In this document: piece after piece, positions 51,922-60,340 of the stretch
How positions within the stretch are numbered: the first letter of the stretch is position 1
Layout of the letters: every line of letters starts with the position of its first letter
Assembly (NCBI GenBank): GCA_024235175.1
Contig: JACKMX010000002.1
Location: forward strand, 248,001-312,000
Origin: Chromatiaceae bacterium
Lineage (GTDB): Bacteria > Pseudomonadota > Gammaproteobacteria > Chromatiales > Chromatiaceae
DNA length: 64,000 nucleotides
Reading direction: 5' to 3'
Program-made: the position numbers and the translations under genes
The notes under the pieces: model-generated
Seen by the model: only the letters and a program-made list of their open reading frames with translations
What the model was told of the DNA's origin: nothing
Database searches by the model: none

Positions 51922-52863
51922 TCAGGCCAGGGCTTCCCGTGAAGCCTTATGAGCCTTTATCTGTTTCTGAACCATAAGTGCCAGCTCATCAGGCTCATAC
52001 TTTGCCAGAAATTTGTTTGCGCCAACCCGTTGAATCATCGTTTCATTGAAAACACCGCTGAGAGAGGTGTGCAGCACGACATGCAGCTTGGAGAGCCGGG
52101 GGTGCTTACGGATTTCCGAAGTCAACGTATAGCCATCCATCCGGGGCATCTCCACATCGGAGATAACAAGCGAAAGAAAATCTTCCACATTCCTGCCCTC
52201 ATCAAGCCAGCTCTGTAGCTGTTGTAATGCCTGCCCCCCATCATTGCAGAGTGTCGTCTCCACACCCAATTGATCCAGGACCCGCTTGATCTGATTTCTG
52301 GCAACCGCCGAGTCATCAACCACGAGAACTTGTTGAATCTCGCTGCGAACCTCTTCATCGATGATGCCTTCGGAGACTGTTTCGCTTCCGCCGACAATCT
52401 CCTTGAGTACTTTTTCAACATCGATGATCTCGACCAGCTCATCCTCCACCCGGGTAACCGCAGTCATATAACTCCCTTTTCCGGTTCCTTTCGGCGGCGG
52501 CATAATCTCGCCCCACGTCATATTGACGATCCGGTCAACCGACCCAACCAGAAATCCCTGCACGCGGCGGTTGTATTCGGTAAGAATAATAAACTGCTCT
52601 TCGTCATTTCCCAGTGAATCGCCTCCGATAGCCAATGAAAGATCGATGATGCTGATCGTCCGGCCGCGCAATTTGGCTATTCCGCGCACCACCGGATGAG
52701 AGCCCGGCAACTGTGAAAGGTGCGGACAACGAATAACCTCCTGCACCTTGAAAACATTGATACCAAAGCGTTGCCTGGTGCTCAATCGAAAAAGCAACAA
52801 CTCAAACCGGTTTTGTCCGGCAAGATTCGTTCGTTGATCGATACCTTCCAGAATGCCTGCCAT
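51922..52863 (-). CDS. cheV: Chemotaxis coupling protein CheV (CheW-REC fusion)
   Basis: 313 residues. The CheW-like domain (about 15-165: FELLLFRLSTRQRFGINVFKVQEVIRCPHLSQLPGSHPVVRGIAKLRG) is followed by a receiver domain (about 175-305) with VLVVDDSAVARNQ, phosphorylation Asp in LVISDVEMPRMDGY, Thr-equivalent region LHTSLSG and Lys in NKFLAKYEP. It couples receptors to CheA. Preceded by a clear sigma-28-type promoter. Divergent from flgA. Confidence 0.96.
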   Translation of the reverse strand: MAGILEGIDQRTNLAGQNRFELLLFRLSTRQRFGINVFKVQEVIRCPHLSQLPGSHPVVRGIAKLRGRTISIIDLSLAIGGDSLGNDEEQFIILTEYNRRVQGFLVGSVDRIVNMTWGEIMPPPKGTGKGSYMTAVTRVEDELVEIIDVEKVLKEIVGGSETVSEGIIDEEVRSEIQQVLVVDDSAVARNQIKRVLDQLGVETTLCNDGGQALQQLQSWLDEGRNVEDFLSLVISDVEMPRMDGYTLTSEIRKHPRLSKLHVVLHTSLSGVFNETMIQRVGANKFLAKYEPDELALMVQKQIKAHKASREALA

Positions 52864-52894
52864 TCCTCTCTCCTTTGATTCTGCTTAATCGTTG

Positions 52895-52921
52895 GTATCG
52901 GCGTAAGCGGTTTCAGCTTTA
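52895..52921 (-). promoter_or_regulatory. Sigma-28 (FliA) promoter of cheV
   Basis: Minus strand TAAAGCTG (52914-52921), 11-base spacer, GCCGATAC (52895-52902); near-perfect match. It lies about 32-58 bases before cheV. Confidence 0.8.
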
Positions 52922-52959
52922 ATCGAAAAAAGCAGGATGGTCGCAGCCACAAAAACCAT

Positions 52960-52975
52960 CGGCACATTGTTTGCA
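52960..52975 (+). promoter_or_regulatory. Sigma-54 type promoter of flgA
   Basis: CGGCACA-TTGT-TTGCA, with GG and GC ten bases apart, a close match to the -24/-12 consensus, about 85 bases before flgA. Confidence 0.65.
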
Positions 52976-53058
52976 TGTGATTCAATGGCTTCACTCAAAA
53001 GTGTCAATATTCTGACTAGCGGGCCTATTTCGCTCTGAAACCAGAAACGAGAAGAGAT

Positions 53059-53763
53059 ATGCGTCTACCACTCCTGATCTGCGCACTGTTGATAAACAGC
53101 GGTACAGCCCTGCCGTTGCAGGCGGGGGAATACGAATCCCATGAGAGTATCCGGCAAGCGGCGCGTGAACACATCCTGTCCCAGTTCAAGGGAACTCCTG
53201 AAGAAGATATCAAAGTTATGCCGGCAGAACTGGACCGGCGGCTGAGGCTGGCAAAATGCACACTTCCCCTGGAAAGTTTTTCGCCGGCATCCGCCAATAG
53301 GGGAACCAGGCAAACAGTCGGAGTGCGCTGCAATGGAGCAGAGAGCTGGACACTGTACGTTACGGTTAAAGTTGAAGTAAACAAAAACATCCTGGTGGCA
53401 AAACGCCGACTGGAGCGGGGCAGAATCATCTCCAAGGGAGATTTCAGACTGGAAAAACGGATGGTTTCCGGACTGCACAGGGGTTATATAGAAAAACCTG
53501 AAAATGCCGTTGGCAGCGTGCTCAAGCTGACATTGAAACGCGGTGCGGTTATCTCTCCCGGTCAGCTCAGGCGTCCTCCTGAAGTAATGCGGGGCAGTCA
53601 GGTGACTATTCTCGGCCGTGCCGGCGGAATTGAGGTGCGGATGTCCGGAAAAGCGCTGTCGGACGGTGCCATGGGACAAAGAATCAAAGTCCAGAACAGC
53701 AGTTCCAGTCGTCAGGTTGAAGGCACGGTAATTGCTCGCGGGGAGGTGGAGGTAACTCTGTAG
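53059..53763 (+). CDS. flgA: Flagellar P-ring assembly chaperone
   Basis: 234 residues. A signal peptide (MRLPLLICALLINSGTALPLQA) is followed by the FlgA region with RGTRQTVGVRCNGAESWTLYVTVKVEV, and a SAF domain (about 110-170, VAKRRLERGRIISKGDFRLEKRMV). The end GQRIKVQNSSSSRQVEGTVIARGEVEV is conserved. It helps FlgI polymerise in the periplasm. Divergent from cheV. Confidence 0.94.
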   Translation: MRLPLLICALLINSGTALPLQAGEYESHESIRQAAREHILSQFKGTPEEDIKVMPAELDRRLRLAKCTLPLESFSPASANRGTRQTVGVRCNGAESWTLYVTVKVEVNKNILVAKRRLERGRIISKGDFRLEKRMVSGLHRGYIEKPENAVGSVLKLTLKRGAVISPGQLRRPPEVMRGSQVTILGRAGGIEVRMSGKALSDGAMGQRIKVQNSSSSRQVEGTVIARGEVEVTL

Positions 53764-53793
53764 ATAACACTGTATGGTCACCGGATTTACTGC

Positions 53794-53820
53794 TAAAGTT
53801 TCAGGTTGAATGGCCGCTAT
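53794..53820 (+). promoter_or_regulatory. Sigma-28 (FliA) promoter of flgM
   Basis: TAAAGTTT (perfect -35), 11-base spacer, GCCGCTAT (53813-53820). It lies about 42-68 bases before flgM, so FliA drives its own inhibitor. Confidence 0.8.
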
Positions 53821-53861
53821 TTTCCAACAGAGATTCCTTGGTCGATGAAAGAAGGTGCCCA

Positions 53862-54188
53862 ATGAGCGTTGAAATCAATGGTTTACCCGGCGGAAATATC
53901 CGAAGTGCTGGCGATAATCGACAGGTGACTTCAGCGAAATCGGCAACGAGCAGCAACTCCCGGTCATCCACACCGGCAAGCGGCGACACGGTCAGTCTGA
54001 CAAGCTCCGCAACTCTGCTGCAGGAGTTGTCCAGCTGGGTCGCACAGCTTCCGGTGGCCGATGAGTTCCTTGTTGCGGAGACCCAGCGTGCGGTCGCGAC
54101 CGGCAGTTTCAGCTTCGAACCCGCCGTAGCTGCAGATAACCTGCTCACTCAGGAGAAAGAGCTCGCCACTCTGGAAGTGCAGACCTGA
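53862..54188 (+). CDS. flgM: Anti-sigma-28 factor
   Basis: 108 residues. MSVEINGLPGGN, a disordered Ser-rich stretch, DTVSLTSSATLLQELSSWVAQLPVADEFLVAETQRAVATGSF, typical of FlgM. It binds FliA until exported through the completed hook. The ATG at 53862 follows AAGAAGGTG. The stop overlaps the flgN start (TGATG). Confidence 0.93.
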   Translation: MSVEINGLPGGNIRSAGDNRQVTSAKSATSSNSRSSTPASGDTVSLTSSATLLQELSSWVAQLPVADEFLVAETQRAVATGSFSFEPAVAADNLLTQEKELATLEVQT

Positions 54189-54679
54189 TGCCGTTACAAC
54201 AAACTATTGATGAGGGGAGCGGACGGCTCCAGCAACTGCTCTCAGCAGAACTGGAGAGCACCGGAAAACTGCTTGAGCTGTTGGAGCAGGAGCATCAGCT
54301 GCTGGTAAACGGTGAGGCGGAGGAGATCCGAGCGATCAGTGCGCAGAAGCAGGCACAAACCATGCTGCTCAGAGAGCAGCTGCTGGTGCGGGACCGGTTT
54401 CTGGCTGCTCACCGGTTGCCATCCGGCAAAGAGGGTACCGATCTTTTTATCGGACAAACGGACTCAGACAGTGCAATCCGGCAGTGCTGGAGCAAGATTC
54501 AGGCACTGGCAACCCAATTAAACTATCGTAATGAAGTCAACGGCGGAATCGTCGCGCTTGCCCAGCGTCATGTACGCGAGGCCCTGAACATACTTACCTG
54601 CCACACCGATCAGGAGAGCACCTACGGTCCTGCCGGACAACGGATGGGACGCTCACCCCAGAGTCTGGCTAAAGTCTAA
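54188..54679 (+). CDS. flgN: Flagellar export chaperone FlgN
   Basis: 163 residues, nearly all helical (LQQLLSAELESTGKLLELLEQEHQLLVNGEAEEIRAISAQKQAQTMLLREQLL). FlgN escorts FlgK and FlgL to the export gate. Overlaps flgM by one base, the usual pair. Confidence 0.9.
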   Translation: MPLQQTIDEGSGRLQQLLSAELESTGKLLELLEQEHQLLVNGEAEEIRAISAQKQAQTMLLREQLLVRDRFLAAHRLPSGKEGTDLFIGQTDSDSAIRQCWSKIQALATQLNYRNEVNGGIVALAQRHVREALNILTCHTDQESTYGPAGQRMGRSPQSLAKV

Positions 54680-54721
54680 TCGGCCAACCGCCGCCCAAGG
54701 ATTGAGGCAGTAGAGACTCCG

Positions 54722-55480
54722 ATGTTTAACCTGATCCGGCGCATTTTTTCCGACAAAGAGCAGGAGAAGCCTCCGGCAACGGAACATCAGATCGAACAGC
54801 GGGAGCAGATTGTCGCGCTGCTGCTGCGCGCCTCGACACACCACGTTCTTTTCAGCGTCCGCTTACCCGAACAGGAGGACACCTTCGGCACCGCCCTGCT
54901 TGGAATATACGATGAGCACGAGTTTATCATTCTGGATGAACTCACTCCGGAACAGGGTCATCAGATGCTCAGGGAAGGCATTGCAATGCAGCTCTCCGGA
55001 CGGCTCGAAGGGGTGGATCTGAGTTTTACCACCGATCTGCTGGAGATCCGGGAAAAGAATGGAGTCGCATATTATAAAACACGCCTGCCCAACACCATCG
55101 AGCATCGTCAACAGCGCAACGCCTATCGCATCCCCTCGCGGGGATTGGGCATCTCTTTTCACGGCCTGCGCGGCAAAGGTATGCGGCAGATAGTGAAAGG
55201 TTATGTCAACGATCTCTCCCGTGACGGTGCCGGTATCATTCTGGCCGAGGAGATACACCTGTATCAGGGTGAACTCCTGCCCAGCTGCATCATCTCCGTT
55301 CCCGGAGAGGGCGAGATCGCCTTCTCTCTGGAGGTATGCTTCTGCAGCAGAAATCCACAGCAGCAGGTAACCCGAATCGGCGGCAAATTCAAAAACATCG
55401 ACAGCGCCTCCCTGCAGAAGATCAGGCGCAGCATCAACAGAATCGAGCGCGCACAGACACGCCGACTTCGGGGTGGCTGA
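54722..55480 (+). CDS. ycgR: Cyclic-di-GMP-responsive flagellar brake protein (PilZ)
   Basis: 252 residues. An N-terminal YcgR domain (about 25-125) and a PilZ domain with the c-di-GMP motif RxxxR (HRQQRNAYRIP, near 134-143) and DLSRDGAGI (near 163-171, matching D/NxSxxG). High c-di-GMP makes such proteins slow the motor. Encoded 42 bases after flgN, consistent with late flagellar expression. Confidence 0.9.
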   Translation: MFNLIRRIFSDKEQEKPPATEHQIEQREQIVALLLRASTHHVLFSVRLPEQEDTFGTALLGIYDEHEFIILDELTPEQGHQMLREGIAMQLSGRLEGVDLSFTTDLLEIREKNGVAYYKTRLPNTIEHRQQRNAYRIPSRGLGISFHGLRGKGMRQIVKGYVNDLSRDGAGIILAEEIHLYQGELLPSCIISVPGEGEIAFSLEVCFCSRNPQQQVTRIGGKFKNIDSASLQKIRRSINRIERAQTRRLRGG

Positions 55481-55508
55481 GCCGTATTGTTGTTGCGGCA
55501 TTTGTCAG

Positions 55509-56126
55509 CTAATCCGACATCTCCCGGAACCGTTCAAGATCTGCAGGACGATCCAGATCCCACAGCGGCTCCAGTTCCCGCCATTGCCATCTCAACTCCT
55601 GCAGCCGGCTGCGCGTCTCCTCCAACACAGTATCACCACCCCAGGCGATTCCACGAAACAGCTCCGGACTGCACTTTTTCAAGCCCAGCAATACGTAACC
55701 TCCATCTTCCGCCGGTCCGATTACCGCATCGCAGTCGCCATCGAGCCAAGTCAACGTCTGCAGCAGATGCCTGGGTTGGAGCGCCGGACAATCACCACCA
55801 ATCAGCACCACCGTTCTGCCTGATACCAGCCGAGAGCTTGCCGCGTGCGCCATGCGCTCACCCAGATCCGACCCTAGCTGGGATTCCATCGTTAGACCAA
55901 TGTCTCGGGAGAGCAGCAGAAACTCCTTGTGGTCAGCGCCAGGTGCACAGCAGCAGATCAGTGGGGCAATTTCCGCATCCTTTATCCAAAGGATGGTGGA
56001 GCGCAGCAGCCGGCGGTAGAGACCGGCAGCACCCTCGGCACCCAGTACAGGGATCAGCCGGGTTTTCACTCTTCCCGCCTCGGGTGCCTTGGCAAATAAC
56101 AGAATCTGCGCCTGGGGAAACCGCAT
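55509..56126 (-). CDS. TIGR04282-like glycosyltransferase (DUF2064)
   Basis: 205 residues with a GT-A-like fold. LLFAKAPEAGRVKTRLIPVLG (nucleotide loop), VVLIGGDCPALQPRHLL (DxD-like GDCP) and IGPAEDGGYVLLGL are the family motifs. Members occur next to the radical SAM protein ArsS and are proposed to act in arsenosugar-type pathways; the sugar is not known. It follows ArsS on the same strand by about 40 bases. Confidence 0.85.
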   Translation of the reverse strand: MRFPQAQILLFAKAPEAGRVKTRLIPVLGAEGAAGLYRRLLRSTILWIKDAEIAPLICCCAPGADHKEFLLLSRDIGLTMESQLGSDLGERMAHAASSRLVSGRTVVLIGGDCPALQPRHLLQTLTWLDGDCDAVIGPAEDGGYVLLGLKKCSPELFRGIAWGGDTVLEETRSRLQELRWQWRELEPLWDLDRPADLERFREMSD

Positions 56127-56166
56127 TAACTATTTCTTCGGGCAGCTTCAGGGTGGAGGGGACGAA

Positions 56167-57132
56167 TCAGTCGGAAAGCGCCCCACCGCAACTGCTGCCC
56201 TGCCCGGCGGTACAGCCGTAACAGTGCTCCCCGATCTTGATGCTGTGACCTTTCAGATCCACATCAAGAAGATCCGAAATGCGGGTTCTGCGATCGTTTC
56301 CATTTTCAATCGGCAGGTCCAGCATCTGATTGAAATCACAATCGTAGACATATCCCTGCCAGTCGATACTGACCAGCGTACGGCACATCACTGTACCCAG
56401 GTTGTCCGGGCGGTAGGAGTCCTTCAGCAACTGCATGTAGGATTCAAACTGGCCCTTCGAAAGCAGCGTACTGCCAAATCGGGAAATAGGCATATTCGTG
56501 ATGGTAAGCAGATTATTGAAAGAGATACCGTGGTCGTCCCACAGACGCTGTTTATAGTCGACCTCAAGCGCATCCTGCGCGGGGGGCAGATCAGCTCCCT
56601 GAGGGTTGAACACCAGACTCAGCAGCAAACCGCTCCCCGCTCTGCCGTAACCCAGCCGGTTGAGCCTCTTCAGGCCGGCAATACTGGCATCGTAAACGCC
56701 CTTGCCCCGCTGGTTGTCGACATTCTCTTTCAGATAACAGGGCAGTGAGGCCACCACCTCCACACCCTGCCGTGCCAGAAAACCGGCCAGCTGCTCCTGT
56801 CCCGGCTCCTCCAGTATCGTCAGATTGCAGCGGTCTATCACACGTACATCGAGCTGCCGCGCCTGTTCCACCAGATAGTTGAAATGCGGATTGAGCTCGG
56901 GCGCGCCACCGGTAAGGTCCAGCAAAGAGACCTTATGTGCCGCCAGCAACTCCAGTACCTGATCGATGGTCTCTCGGGTCATCAACTCCGTGCGGCTGGG
57001 ACCGGCATTGACATGACAGTGCTTACAGGTCTGGTTGCAGAGATACCCCAGGTTCACCTGCAGTGTCTCCAATCTGCCGCGCTTGATCAGGGGAAATGTG
57101 GTTGGATATAAAAGCGGTGCTGTATCGAGCAT
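56167..57132 (-). CDS. arsS: Radical SAM protein, ArsS family
   Basis: 321 residues. A radical SAM motif LCNQTCKHCHV (Cys-x3-Cys-x2-Cys) near residue 32-39, LLDLTGGAPELNPHF, and a C-terminal DUF3641-type region with further Cys residues (GHSIKIGEHCYGCTAGQGSSCGG) that probably bind an auxiliary Fe-S cluster. In arsenosugar producers ArsS moves an adenosyl group onto dimethylarsenic. No arsM or ars operon is in the window, so the substrate may differ. Confidence 0.88.
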   Translation of the reverse strand: MLDTAPLLYPTTFPLIKRGRLETLQVNLGYLCNQTCKHCHVNAGPSRTELMTRETIDQVLELLAAHKVSLLDLTGGAPELNPHFNYLVEQARQLDVRVIDRCNLTILEEPGQEQLAGFLARQGVEVVASLPCYLKENVDNQRGKGVYDASIAGLKRLNRLGYGRAGSGLLLSLVFNPQGADLPPAQDALEVDYKQRLWDDHGISFNNLLTITNMPISRFGSTLLSKGQFESYMQLLKDSYRPDNLGTVMCRTLVSIDWQGYVYDCDFNQMLDLPIENGNDRRTRISDLLDVDLKGHSIKIGEHCYGCTAGQGSSCGGALSD

Positions 57133-57198
57133 GAGGGCTTATTCGTCTTTTTTAAAAAATTGGGTAGCAATGGTATTCGCTGTCCGGTCAAACGACAA

Positions 57199-57231
57199 GC
57201 TTGCCAGGCAAGCGCTTTGCAGTGGTAAAAT
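57199..57231 (+). promoter_or_regulatory. Possible promoter of tRNA-Ala with palindrome
   Basis: TTGCCA (57201-57206) and TAAAAT (57226-57231), spacer 19. The -35 is embedded in the inverted repeat GCTTGCC-A-GGCAAGC (57199-57213). It lies ten bases before the tRNA. Confidence 0.35.
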
Positions 57232-57240
57232 AAGCCCCAT

Positions 57241-57316
<76 letters not shown>

Positions 57317-57408
57317 ACATTCTCAATATGCTACCTTTAATCCAGAGACGCGCTCTCCATCCCTGGGTGTGCATCGGTTTCAGGCAACTTTCAGCAGTTT
57401 TGTTTCTG

Positions 57409-57437
57409 CTTGAAATATGAAGACCGGATCCCGGCTG
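57409..57437 (+). promoter_or_regulatory. Weak sigma-32-like site upstream of the ClpC-type gene
   Basis: CTTGAAA (57409-57415) is a perfect RpoH -35, followed after 14 bases by CCCGGCTG, a poor -10. The rest of the 252-base gap shows nothing else. Confidence 0.3.
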
Positions 57438-57568
57438 AAATTATTTCACTGTGACCACACGGCGACCTGATTTCCCATGCATCCTGGCTGCCGTTCTCTA
57501 CGACGATCCAAGATATAGCCAGTTTAATTTGCAGAAAATATGCAACCGAACAACCAGCGAGTTCTTGC

Positions 57569-60019
57569 GTGATTCAGGAATACATCCAGAAAAGCACCAA
57601 AAAGGTCCTTAATACCCTTGAGATGGCTGTTTCACTGCTGGTGGAGCAAAAACAGAATCTGCTCACTCCGGATTTCATACTGTTGTCGCTGCTGTCGCAG
57701 CCCGATTCGGAGGCCGCAAAAATTGTCGAATCGATCTCCGTTGACCCTATTAATGTGGTGACCCAGATAAAGACACAGATACAAAAAAATTATCAGCTCT
57801 CCGCACCCTCCGAAGCGACCCAGATCGTCGGCTCTCAGGAACTGACGAACCTGTTCCGGGTTGCCTATGAGGAGGCAAAAAAACTGGGCGACGAGTTCAT
57901 TGCCACCGGCACACTCTTTATCGCCATGTTCGACCCGGGTGTGGGACACACCGCTGAACTCCTGCGCAAGAGTGGACTGAGTTACAGCAAGGCAGTGGAA
58001 ATGCTGAAGCGTATTCGACAGGGACAAAGCATATCCAGCCAGGATGCTGAAACCGAAGCCGATGTGCTGGCCAGATACACCCGGGATCTGACGGAGCTGG
58101 CACGGCAAGGAAAACTGGATCCGGTAATCGGACGTGAAAATGAGATTCATCAGATCATCCAGACGCTTTCCCGCCGCAAAAAGAACAACCCGGTGCTGAT
58201 CGGGGAAGCCGGCGTCGGTAAAACCGTTATTGTTGAGCACCTGGCGCAGCGGATCGCCGATGCCGATGTTCCGGATACCCTGATCAATAAGCGGCTGCTT
58301 GCGCTGGATATGGGGGAGATCGTCGCCGGTGCAAAAATGCGCGGAGAGTTCGAAGAGCGCCTTAAGTCGGTACGCGACGCGGTCATCAAAGCCAAGGGTA
58401 AGGTGATCCTGTTCATCGATGAACTGCACACCGTTGTAGGGGCTGGCGCCGGTGCAGGCGGACTGGATGCGCCCAGCCTGCTCAAGACGGCTCTGGCACA
58501 GGGCAATCTGAAGGTGATCGGCGCCGACACGCTGGACGAATATCACCGCTTCGTGGAGGCGGACAGGGCACTGGAGCGCCGTTTTCATCCGATACTGGTC
58601 AGGGCACCCGGAATTGATGAGACTATCCGGATACTTCAAGGCATCGCGCCCAGTTACGAAACACACCATCAGATTCAATATCAACCCAAGGCTCTCGAGG
58701 CCGCCGCACGGCTTGCCGAGCGTTACCTGACCGACCGACAGCTGCCGGACAAGGCGGTGGACCTGATAGACGAGGCTGGCTCACGGAAACATATCCGGCT
58801 TATCTCAATACCACACAACATCAAGGTACTGGAACAGCAGCACCAGACTGTCCAGCGAGACAAAACGCGGGCCTTTGACGCGCAGGACTTTGAGAAAGTC
58901 GCCAGCCTGCAGATGGAGATCCTGAAGCTGGAAGAGAAGCTCAAGTCCGCCCGCGAAAGCTGGCAGGCTGACCGGAGCAAAGTAGATTCAGTGGTCACGG
59001 AAGAGGACATTGCCGAAGTGGTCTCCGAATGGACCCGCATCCCGGTGGCAAGGATGGTCGAATCGGAATCGCAGAAACTCTCCCGCATGGAGGAGAATCT
59101 GCATCAACGGATTGTTGGCCAGAAGGATGCTGTCAGCTCGGTGGCGGATGCCATTCGCCGCAACCGGGCCGGTATTGCCACACCACGCCGTCCTATCGGT
59201 TCATTTCTTTTTCTCGGGCCGACCGGTGTCGGAAAGACTGAGTTGGCCCGGGCGCTGGCAGCGTTTCTGCTGGATGACGAGTCGCGCATCGTACGCCTGG
59301 ATATGTCCGAGTATATGGAACGTCACGAGGTCTCGAAGATGATCGGCGCCCCACCCGGCTACATCGGCTACGGCGAAGGCGGTCAGCTCACCGAGAAGGT
59401 AAGGCGCAACCCCTACAGCGTGGTGCTGCTGGACGAGGTGGAGAAGGCTCACCCGGATGTGTTCAATATGCTGCTGCAGATTCTCGAGGATGGCCAGCTC
59501 ACCGATGCGCAGGGCCGCACCGTCTCTTTCCGCAACACGATTCTGATCGGCACGTCCAATCTCGGCACCGAGACCCTGTCACCGGAGAAACGTCCTATCG
59601 GTTTTATTCAGTCGGAAATGCCGGATTATCAGGAGGCACGCCAGCTGGTGATGCATGAGGTAAAAAAATTTTTCAAACCTGAATTTCTGAACCGGCTGGA
59701 TGACATTATCGTATTCCACTATCTGGAAAAAGAGGATGTCCGACAGATTGCACGTATGTTCGTCGATGAACTGGTGGAACGCATGCGCAAACGGGATCTG
59801 GAACTGGAGGTTGAGGATGCAGTGATCGTAAAACTTGCGCGGGACGGCTTCGATCCGGTGTACGGCGCCCGCCCGCTCAGGCGCGAGGTGGAACATCAGG
59901 TGGAAAACCCTTTGGCAATGAAGATAGTAAAGGGTGAATGCCCGCCACACAGCAAGGTAAGCATCCGCTTGCAGCAGAACGATATTCAGTTTGACATCGA
60001 GCCGGCTGCGAATGACTGA
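57569..60019 (+). CDS. ClpC-type AAA+ unfoldase with UVR motif
   Basis: 816 residues. A Clp_N double repeat (1-150) is followed by AAA-1 with Walker A GEAGVGKT (212-219) and VILFIDELHT (279-288), a short middle segment with a UVR-like motif (430-459, DKTRAFDAQDFEKVASLQMEILKLEEK), and AAA-2 with GPTGVGKT (550-557) and VVLLDEVEKAHPD. The loop after AAA-2 holds IGF (677-679, EKRPIGFIQ), the ClpP-docking tripeptide absent from ClpB, so it should work with ClpP. One oddity: the segment normally IGATT is IGADT (317-321). GTG start without strong ribosome site. The hsp20 gene follows. Confidence 0.88.
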   Translation: MIQEYIQKSTKKVLNTLEMAVSLLVEQKQNLLTPDFILLSLLSQPDSEAAKIVESISVDPINVVTQIKTQIQKNYQLSAPSEATQIVGSQELTNLFRVAYEEAKKLGDEFIATGTLFIAMFDPGVGHTAELLRKSGLSYSKAVEMLKRIRQGQSISSQDAETEADVLARYTRDLTELARQGKLDPVIGRENEIHQIIQTLSRRKKNNPVLIGEAGVGKTVIVEHLAQRIADADVPDTLINKRLLALDMGEIVAGAKMRGEFEERLKSVRDAVIKAKGKVILFIDELHTVVGAGAGAGGLDAPSLLKTALAQGNLKVIGADTLDEYHRFVEADRALERRFHPILVRAPGIDETIRILQGIAPSYETHHQIQYQPKALEAAARLAERYLTDRQLPDKAVDLIDEAGSRKHIRLISIPHNIKVLEQQHQTVQRDKTRAFDAQDFEKVASLQMEILKLEEKLKSARESWQADRSKVDSVVTEEDIAEVVSEWTRIPVARMVESESQKLSRMEENLHQRIVGQKDAVSSVADAIRRNRAGIATPRRPIGSFLFLGPTGVGKTELARALAAFLLDDESRIVRLDMSEYMERHEVSKMIGAPPGYIGYGEGGQLTEKVRRNPYSVVLLDEVEKAHPDVFNMLLQILEDGQLTDAQGRTVSFRNTILIGTSNLGTETLSPEKRPIGFIQSEMPDYQEARQLVMHEVKKFFKPEFLNRLDDIIVFHYLEKEDVRQIARMFVDELVERMRKRDLELEVEDAVIVKLARDGFDPVYGARPLRREVEHQVENPLAMKIVKGECPPHSKVSIRLQQNDIQFDIEPAAND

Positions 60020-60044
60020 GCGGTTACCGGAATAACAGCAAATA

Positions 60045-60170
60045 AGGGCCGAGGGCTAAGGGCCGAGAAAAATGCCATGAATACGCTGATTCGCCCTGTG
60101 TTCCCTGACCCTCAACCCTTTGCCCTTTGCCCTCAACCCTTTGCCCTTGGCCCTTGGCCCTTGGCCCTTC
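60045..60170 (+). repeat. Heptamer-type hairpin element, copy D (end of ClpC-type gene)
   Basis: Left arm GGGCCGAGGGCTAAGGGCCGAG (split 60045-60066). Right side is a seven-base array: CCTCAAC-CCTTTGC, CCTTTGC-CCTCAAC, CCTTTGC-CCTTGGC, then CCTTGGC-CCTTGGC (60109-60164). It starts 26 bases after the ClpC-type stop codon, in the 321-base gap before hsp20. Confidence 0.75.
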
Positions 60171-60275
60171 AGTTAGTGAAGCCGCTTCCCCTTCGTTCCG
60201 CACGGAGTTATTCAAGAGTAACCCGTACGATTAATAACCAATTGATAAATATAAAATAATAAAATCTCTCCGGCT

Positions 60276-60305
60276 CTTGAAATCGGCCTGAAATGGACCT
60301 ATCCA
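60276..60305 (+). promoter_or_regulatory. Probable sigma-32 promoter of hsp20
   Basis: CTTGAAA (60276-60282), 15-base spacer, CCTATCCA (60298-60305), close to CTTGAAA-N14-CCCCATNT, about 36 bases before hsp20. Confidence 0.55.
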
Positions 60306-60340
60306 TATTATTAGGAGAATGAATTGAAAGGAGGTGTGAG

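Noticed and set aside
57632..58684. 350-codon open frame opposite the ClpC-type gene
   Set aside because: Antisense shadow within the AAA-1 coding region.
60109..60164. Heptamer array considered as CRISPR
   Set aside because: Units are seven bases with no spacers, and no cas genes are present.
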